From Diadema setosum (lineage: Eukaryota > Echinodermata > Echinoidea > Diadematoida > Diadematidae), in contig NC_092698.1 in the NCBI RefSeq assembly GCF_964275005.1, positions 28,472,447-28,536,446 on the forward strand: a stretch of 64,000 bases of DNA, written 5' to 3'. The notes under the pieces are model-generated. The model saw nothing but the letters and a program-made list of their open reading frames with translations. It was not told the origin of the DNA and did no database searches. Below are positions 11,222 through 23,472 of this stretch, piece after piece; the first letter of the stretch is position 1, and every line of letters starts with the position of its first letter. The position numbers and the translations under genes were made by a program.

Positions 11222-14200
11222 GCTTTCAATTGAACAACATTGTCATTGTAATTGAGCAACATTGTTGTTTTGATTGACAGTGATTGATTCATCCAGTGCT
11301 TTGGTTCTTTGCTTCATAGTACAGCTGTCAGCTATGATAATCCATGAGAATAATTCCTACAGTTTTTGTTTTCATCTCCCTAGAGGGAATATGTTTGCAA
11401 GCTTTTTGTTTCTTGGTAGAATTACTGCTCTCCTAGTCCATCCCGTCACTTCTGCCATTGTCGTTATTGAAAGTTATCACATTGTTTGTATTTATCCCTG
11501 AGCAGTTCTGTGATTCCAATAGCATGATGACATCAGTGTGATGAAATTTCAGATGTGTGTGAAAGTGAAACTAATGTATTGAAAAAAGAGAATGAGAAGA
11601 AAGAGAGCAAGAGAGATGTTTGCACATTTTATCTCCCAGGGTCTTGCCCCGTCCCATCCCAGTATTCACAGGCAATTTGGATTCTGGAATGGCTGGCTTG
11701 CCAGTCATGTCTGTGTAGCTGATAATTGCCATATCAGCTGATCAAAATGATGAGTAACCTACGACATCAGATTCAGGGCTTTCTGTCTGAAAGACAGCTA
11801 ACCGTACAGACTACATATTGGGGTTAGAAATTATCAAGCTTGTCCCATCATTGGTTAGAATGCCAACAAAGTGATATGTAACCTACTTTTGTGCAGTCAG
11901 TACTGAAATATAGTGATTTTTGTTTCTGTTTTTCTCAGCTGTTTTTTTTTTACCTGTTTATTATCATTATTTTTTTTTCAGGCAATACCAACATTATCTG
12001 TATAATTGTGTGATTTTGGTAAATGTTTGAATGTTGCTATTCTGATTTGTGAATCACAATGTGATAGATGTAGCATTCAATTTTCATCACATTTGCAGTG
12101 CAGCAAAGCCCCATTTTGATATGTCATATTGTCATGGAATACAGATGTTTAAAAAAAAGCTTAGTAAAGCATTTTACTCTCATCCTTTATTTTTTTTTTT
12201 TTAATGAGAGGTGGAGATAAGGAGGGTATTATCAATTTGCAGAGTATATCTGCAATTACTGCTTTCTGCATCTTATGCGATGAGTAACAAGCCAGAAATA
12301 TTGCACAGATCAGGTCAACATCCTGAGAGACTCAAATACAATAGCTTTGTAATCTGAGAATTTTTAGTAGGAGATCAATTCTGCATTGTGCACATCATGT
12401 GTGGCTGCCTTACTCAAAGGTGGAACCAGTAGAGTGATGATGGCTCCTCAAATCCCGTGAGGCCATTATGGAATGATCTGGGCGGTAGTCATCCAGACAG
12501 CGGTGTTTCAAACCTCCCATTTCCCCCGCTCTGGTCCAGTGAGGTAAATTCAATTCTTCATGGTCATGATTAACCATTTTTTACTTCCCAGTTCATTGCA
12601 AGCTTATTTAACCATTCCTCGTTGGGATCAGTGCGTAGCACCCCTCCCCGACCTAATCTTTCATCTCATGATCTTCTGCCATTATTTTTCATCATCGTCT
12701 CAACCGCCACGTGATTTTATTGACACCTCTGACATCAGTCTCCATAATTGGAAGGTGGTTTTGCCCCCCCTTTGTGAGAAGAGTGAGAAATAATGGGGGC
12801 CATTTATGGAAGCAGATGAGATTTGACAGATAGAGATGTATTCAATTGCTTGGATATGAAATTGAGTGGGATATATCCTACTGGGATGAGTATCGGCTAC
12901 CTGCTGACTGGAATTAAGGGGATGCTGGAAGGGGGTGGGGTGGGAGAAGGGGTAGGAGACATCAGTCTGTTATGCAGTATTTATAGGTGATGAGTCCATT
13001 CACTTCCAGAAGAACTAAGGGACTTAGTTATCATGAATGGATACCAATTTCAGCATGGCAGTATAGACAATTGAAATTGGTTAGGGAAAAAAAAACACAA
13101 GGAGGCAAAGAAGTAAAACTAGCTATGATATATGTAATATAGGTAAATCCAACTCAAGCAAAATGTGGTGTGCATAGGAGAGAAAGGGATAGGGAGGAGA
13201 GAGAGAACGAGGGGTGCAGGGAGAAGGAATTGACAGGATCTTTCTCCTCATTTTCATTCCCTTACTCCTGTTTTTGTGTTGTTCAGGGATGATTTTAAAG
13301 TATTGGTGACATCGTAGTGTGCCTAGATCTATTCAAGGCCCGCATGCAAACAGCTCTGTCACCACCACCACGATAACCATAACAGCCGAAGGAAAGGAGA
13401 GATTGCACACACAACAAAAAATGTTCTCCTAAAACCAATAAAGATAAAGTCATCACTTTTTTTTTTTTTGGTATGCAGACATCACCTAACGCACTGAGGT
13501 GATTTGACATATGAAGTGAGAGACAAAAGTCCATATGATTATTGATTCGACAAGCATTTCACTGCAGCATTTTTTGTTTTGTGTTGTTGGTTGGTGGTAA
13601 CTATCAAAGAAATTCTATCCTCTGTCCTAATCTGATATTACTTGTATGATATTTTGCAGTTTTAGTCATATGTAGACTTAAGTTAATATCGGTAAATTTG
13701 ATCATCAGTACCTTTGCACACAATTCTTCCAAGTATGCAGAAATGTGCATGCCTGTGTTATTCTGCCTATGTGTACGTGCATGTCACGCACATCTTTCTC
13801 ATCGTTTTTCCACGTACAGGGTCGAATTCCAAGATTTCTAAATACCGATTTCAAACAAAGACAGGCAAATGTCTAAATGTCAAATCCTGTTAGCCTACTT
13901 GGCCAATTTATGCATGCATGCATGCCCACAGGGGCCATCGATTCCCTGAGCCGGAATCAATACAACGCCTTTTGTCTTGTCCATGGCCCGAATGTAATTC
14001 CAGCTTTTGTGACTTATTAACATTCTTGTCTCAGTCCTAACTCATGAGGGACATGCATTGTTGTAACACTGTGGGATACCCAGAATCGGACATGCCTCGT
14101 GAAGGCAAAGGTCAGACTAGATAGCCACTCTATTAATTATATTCCCTCCTAAATGTACTAAAGGACATCTTCTGATTTGAATGAGTGAAAGTAAAGTGTT

Positions 14201-16207
14201 GTTGGATGTCTGGTTAAATCTATGCTGAAGCAGGGTGCATTCACATTTGAAAAACTTAAGTAGTAAATACCTCCATAATTTGTTGGCACCATTCTCATTG
14301 GCAAAGTACCATGATAATAGATAACTGCAGTAATTCACTTGGATACTTGTGTTGGATCTTGTGAGAAATACACTGCTGTATGATTGGTAGTATTTTGTGA
14401 CACAGATTCACACTCAAATAGTGAATATAATAAGTGTATTTCGTGCAAAGTTTGAATTTCCTCCCTAAATGTCATAGCCTTTCGCGATGTATTTCATGGT
14501 GTATTGGTATACATGTAATACGAATTACCAAGTGAAATGTCATGATATTTCACCATCGATGTGAATGCACCTATAAATAAGGCTTCACATTTCCCAGTGG
14601 AAAGAATCCACTTGCAAAGGACACATTTTGTGACTGAAATTGTTCAATGTATACATATTAAAGGTGATCTCAATTAGTGGTGTCACTAGCAGTTATAACA
14701 GTGATGGCTTTGATGAAAAAAAGTAGACAATAATGTATGGACAGGTTACATTACATCCACTTCTTTTGCATGCACAGGTAAAACTCCATCTTATCTATTT
14801 AAGTGGCCCAACTTATACTTATACATTGAGTCTAGATTATCATTTCTGTACCTTCTTACCTTTATTTTTCTGCAGTAATTGAACTTTATGTTGTAAAATA
14901 TTTTGAAATATCAATTATTTTATCATATTGTACATTTAAAGTGTGGAAATATAGTCCTTCCTGAAAATGAATTTAAGTATATCAGTGATAAAAAAAAATG
15001 ATAGCCTGGACTTAAGGCTAATATGTGTATAGTATGCAATCCACAAGTTAAGACTAAATTTCCTTGAGGTATAGGCAATTTCCCACATCACATACATCAC
15101 TGCTTCCTTTTTGTGTATCAAAACCAATTTGACGCAGGATTTAGCTGGGGCAAGGGTTTTCTCTAGGGGCAAAATGTATTGTTAGGATAAAGAAAATGAA
15201 GGATAGTGCTCCCCCTTTTTCACAGTTGCTTTGAAAGAGGGAAAGGGTAGACAGCGTATCAAAATGGGCAAATTTACCAGCTGAGTGCAACTGCCGCATG
15301 ACTGGGAAATGAGTATTGTTTGTGTTTGGAAACTGAGGGTGTGTTGCACTTTCGGAGCATCAAGGGTAAGATCGGCGACAGAGTCTAAGAGTGATGTCAT
15401 CACCAGACAGCAACGCAGAAAATTAATATCTTTTGAAGGGAATAAATGAGGAGTTTGATTCATTTGAGTAGATTTCATTCAGGTTGGGCACCCATGCCGG
15501 ATACGTACTGTTACCGGCAGGTCTGTGCCCATAAATGTACATGATGCGTACAAGATATTTTGCAAGTATCGAAATCATGATACAAGGAAAGAATGTATAC
15601 AAGGTTTAAGTACAGTAGAGTAAAATGATAAGAAGGGGAGGGGGAATTAGACATATGTATGTAATAGCCTTAAAATAATCATTTTTTAGCACTGACTGAT
15701 GGAAGGTTGAAACAAACGGTATCAATCATATCTGTGATGTTATTCTTCTGTCCATTTTTTCAAGGAGGTTCTGGGTCAGTGGCATTCCTTTGGTCTCTCA
15801 CTTGAGCAGTTGCCCTTCAACTTTGGTCATTTGCCCTTCCCTCGGATATAATATAGCTATCTTCTCAAGTGATCGTGAACATATCAGGCACATCTCACAG
15901 GATCATGACTTGAGTCCTCTTACCTCTTACATTCGCTATGTGCCTCTTATCCAATCTTCACAAATCCTTTCGTAAATACTTCTCTCCATGCAGAGTGATG
16001 GGGAGACCACTTTGTAATGAAAACTGTGTGTTGTGACTTCCCAGCCTGCCCCTGATGGTGACAGCAAGGGACCAGGGCCAAGATTGTTAAAGGGAAACAT
16101 CACTTCATGTTACAAGTGGACTGTACCCATACACACTTTTTTAAACTCTTTTTCTTTTTGAATAATAAACAGAGTAAAATCAAACATGCAGAGAATTAGA
16201 ACTTTCA
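11222..16207. other. Repeat-poor AT-rich DNA, no gene recognised
   Basis: Scattered homopolymers and short open frames only. No splice-flanked segment here matches a protein I recognise. Confidence 0.55.
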
Positions 16208-16774
16208 TTAAAGGACAAGTTCACCTTCATTAACATAAGGATTGAGAGAATGGAGCAATATTAGTAGAACATATCATTGAAAGTTTGAGGAAAATCGGAC
16301 AATCCGTTCAAAAGTTATGAATTTTTGAAGTTTTTGTGCAGTCACCGCTGGATGAGAAGACTACTGCAGTGTATGATGTCACATGCGTACAACAATATAA
16401 GGAAACTATAAAGAGAATTTCACAAAATTTCATCTTTTGAAAAAAGTACACATTCCCTTGACTCGTTACTAACATATGTTATGGGTAATATTATTCCCAT
16501 TGCCTTTAGAAAGAGGCAAGTCAAGTGCTCTTTTATTATGCAAAAAAAGTGAAAATTTGTTGAATTTTCTTTACGTTTTCTATATACTGTCGTACTCATA
16601 TGACATCATGAGCCTTAGTAGTCTCCTCATCCAGCGGTTCCAACACAAAAGTTTTTAAAATTCATAACTTTTGCATCGATTGTCCAATTTTCCTCAAACT
16701 TTCACTGATGTATTCTACTAATATTGCTGCATTCTCTTATTTCTTATGTTAATGAAGGTGAACTTGTCCTTTAA
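16208..16774. mobile_element. 567-bp palindromic MITE (TTAAAGGACAAGTTCACC ends)
   Basis: The left end TTAAAGGACAAGTTCACC is perfectly inverted as GGTGAACTTGTCCTTTAA at the right end. Homology of the arms extends about 150 bp inward ('gaaagtttgaggaaaatcgg', 'aaaagttatgaattt' and their inverses). The centre is AT-rich and non-coding. This kind of repeat, as I remember it, is abundant in echinoderm introns and intergenic DNA. Confidence 0.9.
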
Positions 16775-18598
16775 AATGGGAGATTTGATTAGAGAGCTTC
16801 CAAAAAAGGGCATTTTCAAATTTCAAGATGTCATGAATCAATGATGTCAGAGACATTTACATGGAAATTAACTGAGGAGATGATCCCGTTAACATGAACA
16901 CAAATCTTCACAATAAAGTGTTCCCTCCTTGAAAATAAAGTCGAAGAGAGTACAACATTTACTTAACACTCAATTATTGTAGAACATAGCAGTGATAAAG
17001 GGGTTGCATAGTCGCTAACAAGTATCAACCTATAATACATTTTTTTAAAGATTCTTCTGTATAAGCAAGTAGGGGAGTTTTGAGGTGGTGACATCATTAC
17101 CTTATTGAATTTTCACGTTCGGTTTTGACAGATATTACTCTTTCATGATGGAAAACATTAAAAACTTGTAAACTTGAAACTTTCCTCCTATTTGTCGTCA
17201 CAATTTGCAGTGACTTTGGTACTCTTTTAATCAAAGTAAAGTTGAACATTGCATGGAGTGCCGCTTTAAGGAAGGATTCTGACCGAACTAAGTTTGGAGG
17301 CTGCCCGTAGTCATGGCTGCCTTTTCATTACCGAAGGTAGAGAGGGGAAAAGTGCATGTGATATCCCCTGCTACATTCTTCAGTTGAAATCAACACCTGA
17401 GCCACAATAACGCAAGCAAACAGAATTTGTGTCAGTTTCACAAAGAAGTTTATTCGGTATTTAGTACTTAGGGTAGAATTGCCTTCTAAGCCCCTTCTTA
17501 TCCTATCACCTTCATAAGAGTTGTTAGTCCAATCCTTATACCCTTGTTTATTTCTTCTTTTTTGGCTAGTGTCAAAAAACAGGAGAAAGTCATTCTGTTA
17601 GACCTTTGGCTTGTGTGGAGGACAAGGCAGCCCCACTTTATCAAGAGAAGTAGCAGAGATAATCCTCAGAATTTGTTGAGGAATGCTGAAATGGAGATGA
17701 ACAAGTTACAACTCAGCTTAATCTGGTATTGATCATTTCGCTGATCCGCAATCTGCTACTTCGCAAGAGGATTGAAGATTCTTGTGACAGCGGAGAATAA
17801 CTGTCTAGCTGAAGTTTTGCAAAGAACAGAATTGAACTGTAGGCCAAACCCTGCTCTTGACTGAAGCTAAACAGCAGAAACACATTAGTAAAAGTTTTAA
17901 TCAAAGGGGACAACCTTACACGATCATTAAGTTATCCAACGTGTCATGTAATAGAGACCTACATATGGCTGGACATCTTAGTCATAGATATGGCTTATGA
18001 CATCTCGTTGTGAACACTCCTTATTTGTTTTGAGCAAGCAAAATCATATTTTTTAACATATCTAACCAAAAGAAAATATGTTTTACCTCTCTCTGGTCAA
18101 GATGAATCACCTCATCTTACTTCATATTTATCCTCCAAAGCAACCAAAGTTTATGCTATAGTCTTTAAAAAAAATCAAGATTAGTGTAATAATACACAAC
18201 AAATCAAGAGTTTAAACTGTAAAACAATACTTTTTGCAGTCTCCTGACTTCATTTTTTCCTCTTGAAATGTCACCTTCAAATGCTTACTGACGAGTCCCA
18301 TTTTGTTTAAATACTTCAGTTACTTCTGGTGAATATGTGAAAAAATGGCATTCTACCTTCCAAGAATACCACAGATCTTGTTATCATATTTGCAATTAGA
18401 ACTGACTCTGTGCTTCTAAAAGAGTCTTTCTGTTCAATGATTTTCTTGCTTGGGAAGGAAACATTCTCATTTTCAAGGTGTAGCAGCTGCACAATGTACG
18501 CTGCTAAGCAATGACTTAGCCTATTAAAGTCAGATTTTTATGGACTCCAAGGCTCATATGCAATGGAGTGCATCATACAGCTGTTGTCATGTGAACAA

Positions 18599-18601
18599 TG
18601 A

Positions 18602-18635
<34 letters not shown>

Positions 18636-18652
18636 GGTAGTGTTGGTGGTGG
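18599..18652. repeat. (GAT)n(GGT)n microsatellite
   Basis: A GATGAT run passes into a GGTGGT run, about 54 bp. Confidence 0.9.
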
Positions 18653-19269
18653 TGATAACAGCAGACATTACACATAATTATTTTTGTTAAAGGATTTATA
18701 AGCATGCTTCATGTCTCTGGCCTCAAGTTTGGCAAGCGTCTCTCATCTTCTCGTGGTCTGATCCTGCCTTTATTGAGAGCTTCCAACCATCACCGCAGTG
18801 ATGAACTCTCTTTCGTTAATGCGTCTGAATACAGGGAATCATACAAATGTGCAGTGCCAGTAGTGAAAAATGAAGATGAGTTCCTTGATTTGTGAACTTG
18901 GACTCAAGAGCATTCACTTATACCCCGTGCCATTCCTCCTCTGTCTTTAATTGATGGAGAATTTGTCTGGCTGTGGCATTGATGATATTAGGCTGTGATG
19001 CTCAAACCCCTCAGAAAAAACAAGATATTTTGAAAGTAAGGCCTACCAGTGGAGTCAGAAATATGGAATATGGACGCCTGCATTATTAGGTTGATTGAGG
19101 GATTAAATCATACACACACACTGATACTGTATGCACAAAGTCATCTATTGGTAGGGGAAATATGGGCTGGGAAGGAGAAACAGTTTTCACTAACATGAAA
19201 AAAGGAAGCCACTTTCTGTTGCGGCCTTCTGCTTTCATTTCCCCTCAACTGCTGACAATGTGCCATGAG

Positions 19270-19755
19270 GTGAGTCAAAGGGGGCTCTCACACTAATGAA
19301 GGAACTCGTTCGCAATCACGTTTCCAAACGTGTTTAGATATACCCAATCAAGTGTAATTCTAACGCAGAAATACATCACTTTGCTGACTGCGAACTGCAG
19401 ACAACATTCCACATGACAGCTGTATCACAAATTCATGTGATACACATACATGTGAGAGTTTCACACTTGCACACATCATGGTTGGAAGTGTATGTTTTCA
19501 ACTGTGTTTTAGAGGCCAAACCTTTCAGATTATTAAAAAATCATCCAGAATCCAGTGAAAGCCAGTCAGAACTCACCTGGCCTACAGCTAGCCAATTGAT
19601 GTGACATAAGAGACGTGTTTGCGAGAAATGTGATTCAAATTCACATTCAGCCCACAAAAAAGCAAAACTGACAAACCTATGTGACTAGCATTAAACGTGT
19701 TTCTAAACATATTTACAAACCAGTCCTCTTGTCAGTATGAAAGCACTCAAAAGCC
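19270..19755. mobile_element. Possible imperfect TIR element
   Basis: The left end (CTCACACTAATGAAGGAACTCG, with CACGTTTCCAAACGTG inward) is loosely inverted at the right end (AACACGTTTCTAAACATA... and AGTATGAAAGCACTCAA). Pairing is imperfect, so boundaries and classification are tentative. Confidence 0.35.
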
Positions 19756-19796
19756 ACATGAGGGGGGAGACCATGTGAAGATGAGAACCCATGATG

Positions 19797-19834
19797 GGGG
19801 GGGGGGGGGACCACAGCCTCCCCCCCCCCCCCAG
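19797..19834. repeat. Inverted poly-G / poly-C hairpin
   Basis: A run of about 14 G is followed after a short spacer (accacagcct) by about 14 C. It can fold as a G:C stem, and the G run alone could form a quadruplex. Confidence 0.85.
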
Positions 19835-20584
19835 TATTGACTCAAAGTGACGACTTGTACCCCTAATGAGGGGTTCTAGACAAGAGACAAGGTATTAACC
19901 CCCAAACATGTGAAAAACCATGTGTAAGACACAGCAACAAGTCAAAGCTAGACATAATGAATAATACATACTGTATACATATAAGAAGGATAGTTATTTT
20001 TGTCTTTAGGCTTCCATGACCCTAGCAAGTATGACTTTGATAGAAATGTAAGCATTTGCAATTGTTATCAATATTCCATCCCAAGTAACATATTCAATAA
20101 TTGTCCCAGGGAAGTCCCAGCAGACCTTCAATTTCAGCAAAAACACAGACAGAAAATAAAACCAATGGAATGAGGAAATCCTGCTATAGATGTGTATACT
20201 CAGCTAGCAAGTTCATATGAAACTTGATATCATTTCTACTCACAACAAGTTTATATGAAACTAGATATCTTCTGTTATTTGTATGATCACATGATCATTC
20301 TTAAGTCAACAATTTATGAAAACGCACTCACATACCCTCATACTACTTAAACGTACAGTATGTGTAAAACATCCAGTCTCTACAATGAAGACTACCCAGA
20401 AATTATTTCATTGGAGTTTCAGGTGTACAATTTTCTGGAGTGGATCTGCCTAAAATCTTGACATCATTGACTACTGATGTACTTTGTTTTTCTTTGTACT
20501 TTGCTTTTCTTATCAAAAGGAGCAAAAGGGAGAACACTCCCACTAGTAGACAGTTTAACCTGTTGAAGATGAATCGGGAATTAC

Positions 20585-20774
20585 CAACAATTTTGCGAGT
20601 GGTTAAATTCGTGATCGTTGAGTCCTGTACTGAACAGAGAAGTGTATATGCATACGTCACATTCACATCGGAATCAGAGTCAATGTTTTCGCGTGTCTTT
20701 AATTTTGTGAATAGCACCTGACCCGCGAAATTCGCGAAAATAAAAACCTCGCAAAATATTCAGTTTATACAGTA
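20585..20774. mobile_element. Partial copy of ACTGTATA-ended MITE (family B)
   Basis: Similar along its length to 39107-39349, sharing 'gagtcaa-attttcgcgtgtcttta' and 'gcgaaaataaaaacct-gc' and ending TATACAGTAT. The left terminal repeat is missing or too decayed to see. Confidence 0.65.
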
Positions 20775-21894
20775 TACTCATGACTGGTCTTCAAGGGGTT
20801 AAGTATCTTTGACCAATGTACTAAATGTTGATGGGAGAGGTAGACAGTTGATCAAAACAGAGTCCAGGATGCCGGAAAAGCAGGATCGCATGACACGAAG
20901 TAACATCCTCTCCGAAGACATGATCCCGAGTCATGTTTCACCGCTGTGCATGAGAATGTTATGATCTCCCTGACTAGAGAGATCACAAAGTATTGTTTTA
21001 AAAGACTACTCCATTCCAGACCATGTGAACCTGATGTGCAATATGATCAGACTCAAATTCTTACTTTTATGACACATCCGAACAGACAAAGCACTTGTAA
21101 TCACTCCCCTTACATGCACACACACACACACACGCACTTTTTTTTTGGTTTGTTTTTCAGTAATTTTTGTTTGATTTCTATTATTTCACTTAACGAAAAA
21201 CATTCATCTGGAATGTATAAACACAATATACAATATAAAATCAGCAATGTTTGAATAAAAAAATGAAAAATTAATCGGTGCGTGACCCGAAATACATACG
21301 CACACACACACACACACACGCACTATAAATATATATTTTAAATAATATGTCCTTTCAAGTTGTTGTTCCTTCTCCAAATGTTAATGAATACTGTTGTTAG
21401 ACTGTAAGAAAGCAATAAAAGCATTCATTCATTCTTGTAGTCTCTAAAGCAGTTTTGAGGTTTTATTCTTTGTTTACAGCAGATGATGTCATCTACAGTT
21501 ATGAGTATAAATTAAGTTTGGCAAAAGTTGCATTAGTTTGAAATGGGTACAGTGGTAATCAAGATGCATCTTCAAATGATAAACTGTGTATATATACAGG
21601 TTGCAGTGTCAAAATGTTAGCTATGGTCTGAACAATCTACATCTTTCCTGTGTATTGGTATGATGGGTCTTGTCACAAACCAGTCTCCACAGTCTTGGGT
21701 GAGCCAAGCATGTGTATTGTGTGTAAAAATAGAAGGAATAAATGGCTTTGAGCGTGGGAACCAGTCAATGGCTCATACTTTCATTGTTTTTTGAAATCAT
21801 AAAAAATCTGATGTTGTCTCTTGAATCACTTAACCTGGCTCTAATAATGTCATTTGTTTTTGTTTTTTTACCCCCATCCACTTCGTTTCCCCAG

Positions 21895-22151
21895 GTTTGC
21901 TGATCATAATCTCGCTGGTTCTGTTCCCAGCTGGCTGGGGTGCAGAGCGGGTCCAGAATCTCTGTGGGACGGATGCAGCGGCATTTGAACTGGGAACCTG
22001 CTCCCTGGGCTGGTCCTTCTACGTTGCCGTGGGCGCCACCGTGTGCACGTTTGTCACCGCCGTCCTCTCGGTGCAGGCAGAGATCGCCACGTCCAGCGAT
22101 GACATCCAGGACGAGATATCACAAGGAAAGTACATCATATGTCTGCCTTGA
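21895..22151 (+). CDS. LHFPL2: LHFPL2-like tetraspan protein, last coding exon (partial gene)
   Basis: This is the C-terminal coding exon of an LHFPL tetraspan-family membrane protein. A strong acceptor (pyrimidine tract then CCCCAG) precedes 21895. The exon enters with one base carried from the previous exon and reads G-LLIIISLVLFPAGWG, an extracellular loop with two Cys, CSLGWSFYVAVGATV (the last transmembrane helix), then QAEIATSSDDIQDEI and a C-terminus ending IICLP followed by TGA at 22149. The PAGWG, CSLGW and QAEIATSSD motifs and the C-terminal tail match vertebrate LHFPL2 closely, as I remember it. About 85 residues are present of an expected ~220. Earlier exons, with the first two membrane helices, were not found between 1 and 21894 and probably lie upstream. 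LHFPL proteins are four-pass membrane proteins; the precise role of LHFPL2 is not well established. Confidence 0.9.
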
Positions 22152-23472
22152 GCGAAGGCTTGTTATTTCCCATGGTCTAACTCTCGTAGCAATCGGGACC
22201 AACAAAGGCTGTGAACTTGACCCCCATACTAAGACCAGGGCTGAGAACTCTTTGTAGACAAGCCCAGATTGTTCCTTTCTGGGTTGGATTTAAGGGGGCT
22301 ATAGTCAGTGTGACTAGACTTTTGATCAAAACGTGACATGGTTACTTTCTTTTATTGTTGTTGGGGTTTTTTTTTTAGTAATCTTACCCCTTGGTAGTAA
22401 GCCATCAACTTGTGTTGTCTTTTCTTTTTGTCAGTGTTCATGTTCAGGTATTATTTATTTGCAGTCTTGATTAATGTGTACACTGTTGGATTGAAGTTGT
22501 CGAAATCTATAACCTCCTGGTCCTTTCTGCTGCAACTTTATGGACTAGAGGGATCTTCTAATTAAATATCTTGTGTGCTTATAAGGCTGCAATGAGAATT
22601 GGTTCCAGCTATTGGCTACTGTTGTATTGCCCATTCTAGGAGCTGAGATTGATAGCTGTAGAAGATGATTATAAATATGTTTCTACTGGTTTGTCAGTTT
22701 TCATGCTTTTGCAAAGTCAGAGCAGATCATTCACTACTAGGGTTGGTATAACCCTGTGGACCACTCATGTAAGACAATCTGATGTGAAGATGATAGAAAT
22801 GAAAAACAGAGAAAGCTAGAAAATGCCCATGAAATCTTCAGATAAAGATAGATCAACTGATTCTGACAAATGCTTTGTTTTTCTTATGGAATATTGTCTT
22901 ATTTAATTTGTGTAAAGCGACTGGTTCACACTTATCATATGTATTTGATTTCCAGTGTAGGCCCTTCTTCACTTTTAAGAGTTGGGGTAAAGATGTGTTT
23001 CTTATAGCGATTGTTTGCTGCATAACGAGCTCTGTTTTTCTTTCGTATTCGTTGGACAAAATGTTAGTAGAAATATCAGAATCTTTGAGAGAGATTTCAG
23101 ACATACAAACCTTTGTTGAAGTTTTTTTTTTCTTTTGGAAATAAAGCTTTTCTTTTTGCTCATCATTTTTATTTCATTCTATTTTTTCGTGTTTTTGAGA
23201 AGAGAGAAAAACCTACATATTTGCTCTAATTCTGAGCAGTGTCCAATGTGGCTTCGTACCCCATCCATTCCGCCTGATTCATGCCGATCCTTTCTGATGC
23301 TTGTGGAAATTGGCCGTGGCATATGTCATGTTGGGTCAGGTAGAGGAGTAGTCTTCACAAATCTTCTCTCTCTTGGCTCTGAAATTTGTTCGAGTGAAAA
23401 CATAAATTCAAGTGTCACTGACTTGGTTTTTTAAATACTTTTTTAGAAATAAAGCTATATTTTGTCAATAAA
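22152..23472 (+). other. Probable 3' UTR of the LHFPL2-like gene with candidate poly(A) signals
   Basis: AT-rich sequence follows the stop codon. AATAAA hexamers occur at about 23140-23145, 23448-23453 and 23467-23472, the last two close together. Which one is used, or whether transcription continues further, cannot be told from sequence. Confidence 0.5.

Noticed and set aside
1-21894. Earlier exons of the LHFPL2-like gene
   Set aside because: I looked for the N-terminal membrane-helix exons on the plus strand and found none that fit, so they are not annotated.
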